A DNA stretch of 8,442 nucleotides from Acidobacteriaceae bacterium (GTDB taxonomy: Bacteria > Acidobacteriota > Terriglobia > Terriglobales > Acidobacteriaceae). Location of the stretch: assembly GCA_003164255.1 (NCBI GenBank), contig PLST01000232.1, forward strand, positions 10,536 through 18,977, in the 5' to 3' direction. Position 1 is the first letter of the stretch. Each line of letters opens with the position of its first letter. Under the pieces are notes generated by a model, which saw only the letters and a list, made by a program, of their open reading frames with translations, was not told the origin of the DNA and did no database searches. This document shows, piece by piece, positions 6,033 to 8,442 of this stretch. The translations under genes were made by a program, and so were the position numbers.

Positions 6033-6048
6033 GTTGCATTTATGCAAC
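6033..6048. repeat. Perfect 7-bp inverted repeat with 2-base loop
   Basis: GTTGCAT (6033-6039) and ATGCAAC (6042-6048) flank TT. It is less GC-rich than the rest of cluster B and is the element closest to the end of the minus-strand hydrolase gene. It has no adjacent T-run on the minus strand, so a terminator role is doubtful. Confidence 0.6.
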
Positions 6049-6189
6049 GAGTCCTTATCTTCCATGGAGCCGCCTGCAACCATCTATGGACGGAAGCCCG
6101 CCGCGAGCAATTTCACGCCGCGGATGCGAACGTTTGTTGCATCGTGACGGATTGAATCTGGCGCGTGGACAGGCGGCTCTTGCAAGTGC
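6049..6189. other. Non-coding 3' flank of the hydrolase gene
   Basis: About 140 bases separate cluster B from the stop codon of the minus-strand hydrolase. I see no gene, strong hairpin or terminator here. Confidence 0.5.
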
Positions 6190-7734
6190 TCAGGCGATGC
6201 CTTTCTCCCGAAACCACAGTGAGCCCCATGGCGTGCCCGGCAGCTTTACCTCGGCAGTACCAGAGTATTCGCCGGGCAGCGGCGTGCGGGCCAGCGTGAC
6301 CGTATTAATGTATTCGGCGGTGTAGGTTTTGCCTTCGGGCAAGAAGTAGGTTCCCTCGGCGGCCTGATGTTCGTCGAAGTAGTAGAAGATGACCGCGCCG
6401 TTGGGGCGCCGGGCGCCTACGGGGTCGTCGGCGATGGCGGTGAAGCCAATGGGCCCAGGACCGACGGCGATGGTTTCCTCAAGCAACTGGCGAAGGAAGG
6501 CGATTTTGGCCGGACTTTGGCCGTGCAGCACTCCGCCGTGCGACCACCACAGAATGTCTTCCGGCGAGAGATAGGTTTCGCCGTGGCCGCAGTAGGTTCC
6601 TTGCGCGGCGGCGAGCCAAAACCGGCGCGTCATGGCGTCGGCCGAGAGGTTGCCCCAGCGCGAGGCAATGTTGCCCTCATACTTGCACTCATCAAAAACG
6701 ACGGGCTTGCGCCAGTCCGCGCGCCAGCTTGCGGCCATTTCCATGCGCGAGTCCTGCACGCCGGCATGGGTGCACCAGCCGCGGGTGTACTCGTATTGGT
6801 GAAAGCAATAGTGGATCGAGCGCAGGTGGTCGAAGCCGTCGTATTCAGCGACGATGCGGGCGAAGCGGTCCCAGTCGGCCGAGGATTTGTCGCGGAGCAG
6901 ATCGTACTCATTGGCGAGCGACCACCAGACATTGCGGAAGGCGCTGAAGCGGGCGATCACATAGCGGAGATAGCGATCGTCCACCTCCGCGGGCATGGAC
7001 TGGTAGCCCCACTTGTCGTAGGGATGGAAGAGGATGAGGTCGGCCTGGACGCCGATGCGCCGCAACTCGAGGATGAGGCGGTCGAGGTGCTGGAAATAGG
7101 CGGGGTTGAAGGTGGAGTAGTCGTTGGTCTCGCCACTGCGCGGAAACGGATACATCGGGGGCTCTTTGCGATTGTGCTGATACCACTTCGGAAAAAGGCA
7201 CATGCGGAGCTTGTTAAAGGGCGATGAGGAGAGTGTCTCGATGGTCTGTTTCTGAGTTGCCTCGGATTGGAAAGCCCAGGCGTAACAAGTGGTGCCGCAC
7301 TCGACAAACGGCGTGCCGTCCGCGTAGCCAAAGTGGTAGCTGTCGCGCACCGATACGGGCCCGCGATTGCCGGGCTGAGCTGGGACACATTCGAACGACC
7401 CGGATTGTCCGTTCAGAGCGGGCGCGTTGCTGACCGTAGTCCATGTCCATACGCCCACCTCATCCGGCATAAAACGGACTTTGTATGAGCCCTCGCCATC
7501 GTAGAAACCCTGAACGGTGATGGAGCGATGCAGGTACTGAAATGTGGCGGAAAGAGTGACATCAATGAAGCGATTGCCTTCGGCCGGCCCCTCGAAATCC
7601 AATTCGACGTGATCCCAACGGCCATAAGAAGGTCCAGGCTGCGAGTCCTGAGCCTCGACCGGCTCCGGCAGCGATGCAGCCGAAGCCGCTGCAGCGGCAA
7701 ATGACGACAGCTTGATCATGTCGCGACGATTCAT
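6190..7734 (-). CDS. Tat-exported glycoside-hydrolase-like protein, DUF5060-DUF4038-DUF5605 architecture
   Basis: The 514-residue protein begins with a Tat-like signal (NRRDMIKL, residues 2-9), an Ala-rich core to about residue 21, and a likely cleavage site after VEA (27). Residues 36-104 look like DUF5060, a beta-sandwich (FEGP, GFYDGEGSYKVRFMPDEVGVWTW). About 130-420 is a DUF4038-type (beta/alpha)8 barrel starting HFGYADGTPFVECGTTCYAW. WWSLANEYD places Asn275-Glu276 where clan GH-A enzymes keep the acid/base, and VVFDECKYEG places Glu349 at the nucleophile position. The C-terminus (about 445-510, with YTAEYINTVT) resembles DUF5605, a small beta-domain. Related barrels include apiosidases (GH140), so a retaining exo-glycosidase acting on plant cell-wall sugars is plausible; the substrate is unknown. 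ATG at 7734 has AAGGA 8 bases upstream; a longer frame starting at 7773 lacks support. It is a single-gene unit, divergent from the ferritin-like gene. Confidence 0.9.
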   Translation of the reverse strand: MNRRDMIKLSSFAAAAASAASLPEPVEAQDSQPGPSYGRWDHVELDFEGPAEGNRFIDVTLSATFQYLHRSITVQGFYDGEGSYKVRFMPDEVGVWTWTTVSNAPALNGQSGSFECVPAQPGNRGPVSVRDSYHFGYADGTPFVECGTTCYAWAFQSEATQKQTIETLSSSPFNKLRMCLFPKWYQHNRKEPPMYPFPRSGETNDYSTFNPAYFQHLDRLILELRRIGVQADLILFHPYDKWGYQSMPAEVDDRYLRYVIARFSAFRNVWWSLANEYDLLRDKSSADWDRFARIVAEYDGFDHLRSIHYCFHQYEYTRGWCTHAGVQDSRMEMAASWRADWRKPVVFDECKYEGNIASRWGNLSADAMTRRFWLAAAQGTYCGHGETYLSPEDILWWSHGGVLHGQSPAKIAFLRQLLEETIAVGPGPIGFTAIADDPVGARRPNGAVIFYYFDEHQAAEGTYFLPEGKTYTAEYINTVTLARTPLPGEYSGTAEVKLPGTPWGSLWFREKGIA

Positions 7735-7811
7735 GGCGTTCCTTTCGGCGGCTGGGCCGATTCTGGTGGGCACGGAGCCGATCCGTTTTGTAAATCGTTG
7801 ACGTTTGATCC

Positions 7812-7841
7812 GTTATAAACCGTGCGCGCCGGCACGGTCAC
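7812..7841 (-). promoter_or_regulatory. Candidate promoter of the hydrolase gene with an inverted repeat in the spacer
   Basis: On the minus strand, GTGACC (7841-7836) and TATAAC (7817-7812) are 18 bases apart and match the sigma-70 -35 and -10 consensus at 4 and 5 of 6 positions. Transcription would start about 70 bases before the ATG at 7734. A 7-bp inverted repeat, ACCGTGC/GCACGGT (7819-7825 and 7832-7838), lies between and overlaps the -35, an ideal place for a repressor. This is a prediction from pattern only. Confidence 0.4.
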
Positions 7842-7847
7842 GGTGGA

Positions 7848-7873
7848 TTCACCGCAAATCTGGCCGCGGTGAA
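7848..7873. promoter_or_regulatory. Perfect 8-bp inverted repeat, candidate operator in the divergent promoter region
   Basis: TTCACCGC (7848-7855) and GCGGTGAA (7866-7873) are separated by 10 bases, so the half-sites are 18 bases apart centre to centre, close to two helical turns. This geometry is usual for a dimeric regulator. It lies immediately upstream of the candidate hydrolase promoter and about 135 bases before the ferritin-like gene. The regulator is not in the window. Confidence 0.4.
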
Positions 7874-8005
7874 CTGGCCACCTAAAGAGGTCGCATGATC
7901 AATTTATTCCCTGGGGACCGTTCAGCACGGCTCAATCTGCATCAAATGACTTTGGTGTTTCATTCAATCCACTCGGCAAACAACCACAGGAAAGCGAGAA
8001 AAATC

Positions 8006-8442
8006 ATGCCCAGCAAGAAGAAAAACGGCAAATCCCCGGACCATGCAGCTCAGTCAAACAAAACCCAGATCAAGGAACTGGTGGACGCACTCAATGAAGA
8101 CCTCGCCCGCGAATACCAGGCCATCATCGCCTACACGGTGTATAGCAGTGTGTTGACCGGCGCTCAATGGATGAAGATTGCAGCCGAGTTGAAGCTGCAC
8201 GCAGCCGAAGAACTCGAGCACGCCATGATCATTGCAGACCAGATCGATTACCTGGGCGGCACGCCGACCGCTGTTCCCAAGCCCGTGAAGACTTCAAACA
8301 AGGCAGAAGACATGATCCGCTTCGACCTGGACAATGAAACCGAGACCATCAGGAACTACCGCCAGAGGGTCAAACAGGCCGAGGCCATCGGCCACTACGC
8401 GCTTTCTGAACAACTCCGTACGATCATTGCCCAGGAACAGGA
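8006..8442 (+). CDS. Ferritin-like di-iron protein (bacterioferritin-type fold), partial at C-terminus
   Basis: The reading frame runs from ATG 8006 to the window edge (145 residues). After a Lys/Ser-rich N-terminal stretch of about 20 residues, the helices of a ferritin four-helix bundle follow. The di-iron ligands fit the bacterioferritin spacing: Glu36 in helix A (AREYQ), Glu69 and His72 in helix B (ExxH in AAEELEHA), Glu111 in helix C and Glu144 in helix D, with 33 residues between the members of each pair. The His of the last ExxH would fall just outside. The residue after Glu69 is Leu, where haem-binding bacterioferritins have Met, so a haem-free protein is likely. The role would be iron storage or oxidation in the cytosol. 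An AGGA lies 14 bases before the ATG, a rather long spacing, with GCGAG nearer. No Fur-box-like site is seen. Confidence 0.88.
   Translation, partial: MPSKKKNGKSPDHAAQSNKTQIKELVDALNEDLAREYQAIIAYTVYSSVLTGAQWMKIAAELKLHAAEELEHAMIIADQIDYLGGTPTAVPKPVKTSNKAEDMIRFDLDNETETIRNYRQRVKQAEAIGHYALSEQLRTIIAQEQ

Larger units (their letters stand above)
5691..6048. repeat. Palindrome cluster B: second intergenic mosaic of nested hairpins
   Basis: The roughly 360 bases between the convergent toxin and glycoside-hydrolase-like genes hold many inverted repeats. GGCACGGC/GCCGTGCC (5691-5738) encloses GACCC/GGGTC with loop TCT. CTCCC/GGGAG has loop GTA (5815-5827). CCCAGGAT/ATCCTGGG (5841-5890) encloses a 16-base perfect palindrome (5858-5873). 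GCCCCG/CGGGGC follows (5914-5926), then GAGCG/CGCTC (5945-5960) and GTTGCAT/ATGCAAC (6033-6048). Open frames on both strands here are Arg/Pro/Ser-rich, carry no domain, and are best explained as by-products of the repeats. Position suggests it could also end or stabilise transcripts from both sides. Confidence 0.75.

Noticed and set aside
4641..6048. Possible CRISPR array
   Set aside because: The palindromes differ in sequence and are not regularly spaced; there are no identical repeats with unique spacers.
5659..6155. Several 65-109-codon open frames on both strands
   Set aside because: They translate the palindromes of cluster B, giving Arg/Pro/Ser-rich sequence with no domain. Proteins like this are often mis-annotated as hypothetical.
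6367..7227. Long plus-strand open frame of 286 codons opposite the hydrolase gene
   Set aside because: It is Val/Gly/Ala-rich, shows no domain, and lies fully antisense to a gene with clear family motifs; GC-rich DNA produces such shadow frames.

Overview
The window looks like chromosomal DNA of a soil-type Acidobacteriota (Terriglobia/Acidobacteriaceae-like). This is inferred from the GC-rich coding sequence, several sugar-active proteins with Tat-type signal peptides, a RelE-like toxin-antitoxin pair of a type I associate with this phylum, and intergenic DNA packed with short GC-rich palindromes. No marker gene is present, so the phylum call is an inference.

Layout. (1) Positions 4549 down to 1 on the minus strand form a tightly spaced, probably single transcription unit. 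It reads, in order: an exported nucleotide pyrophosphatase/phosphodiesterase-type phosphohydrolase, a BadF/N-acetylglucosamine-kinase-type sugar kinase, a Tat-exported Gfo/Idh/MocA oxidoreductase, and a Tat-exported xylose-isomerase-like TIM barrel cut by the window start. (2) Positions 4550-5015 are non-coding and carry palindrome cluster A. (3) Positions 5016-5633 on the plus strand hold a two-gene toxin-antitoxin operon, apparently with a leaderless antitoxin mRNA. (4) Positions 5634-6189 are non-coding and carry palindrome cluster B. (5) Positions 7734-6190 on the minus strand encode a Tat-exported glycoside-hydrolase-like protein (DUF5060-DUF4038-DUF5605). (6) Positions 7735-8005 are a divergent promoter region with two inverted repeats. 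(7) From 8006 to the window end on the plus strand runs a ferritin-like protein, truncated by the window.

How it fits together. The minus-strand operon looks like an envelope sugar-processing module. An NAD-type sugar oxidoreductase and a TIM-barrel isomerase/epimerase are exported (probably by Tat, already folded with cofactor), next to a phosphodiesterase and a cytosolic sugar kinase. This resembles oxidation-dependent (3-keto type) glycoside breakdown, but the substrate cannot be read from the sequence. The DUF4038 hydrolase at 6190-7734 may supply sugars to such a route, although it is a separate transcription unit. The toxin-antitoxin pair sits between the two palindrome clusters like a small inserted island.
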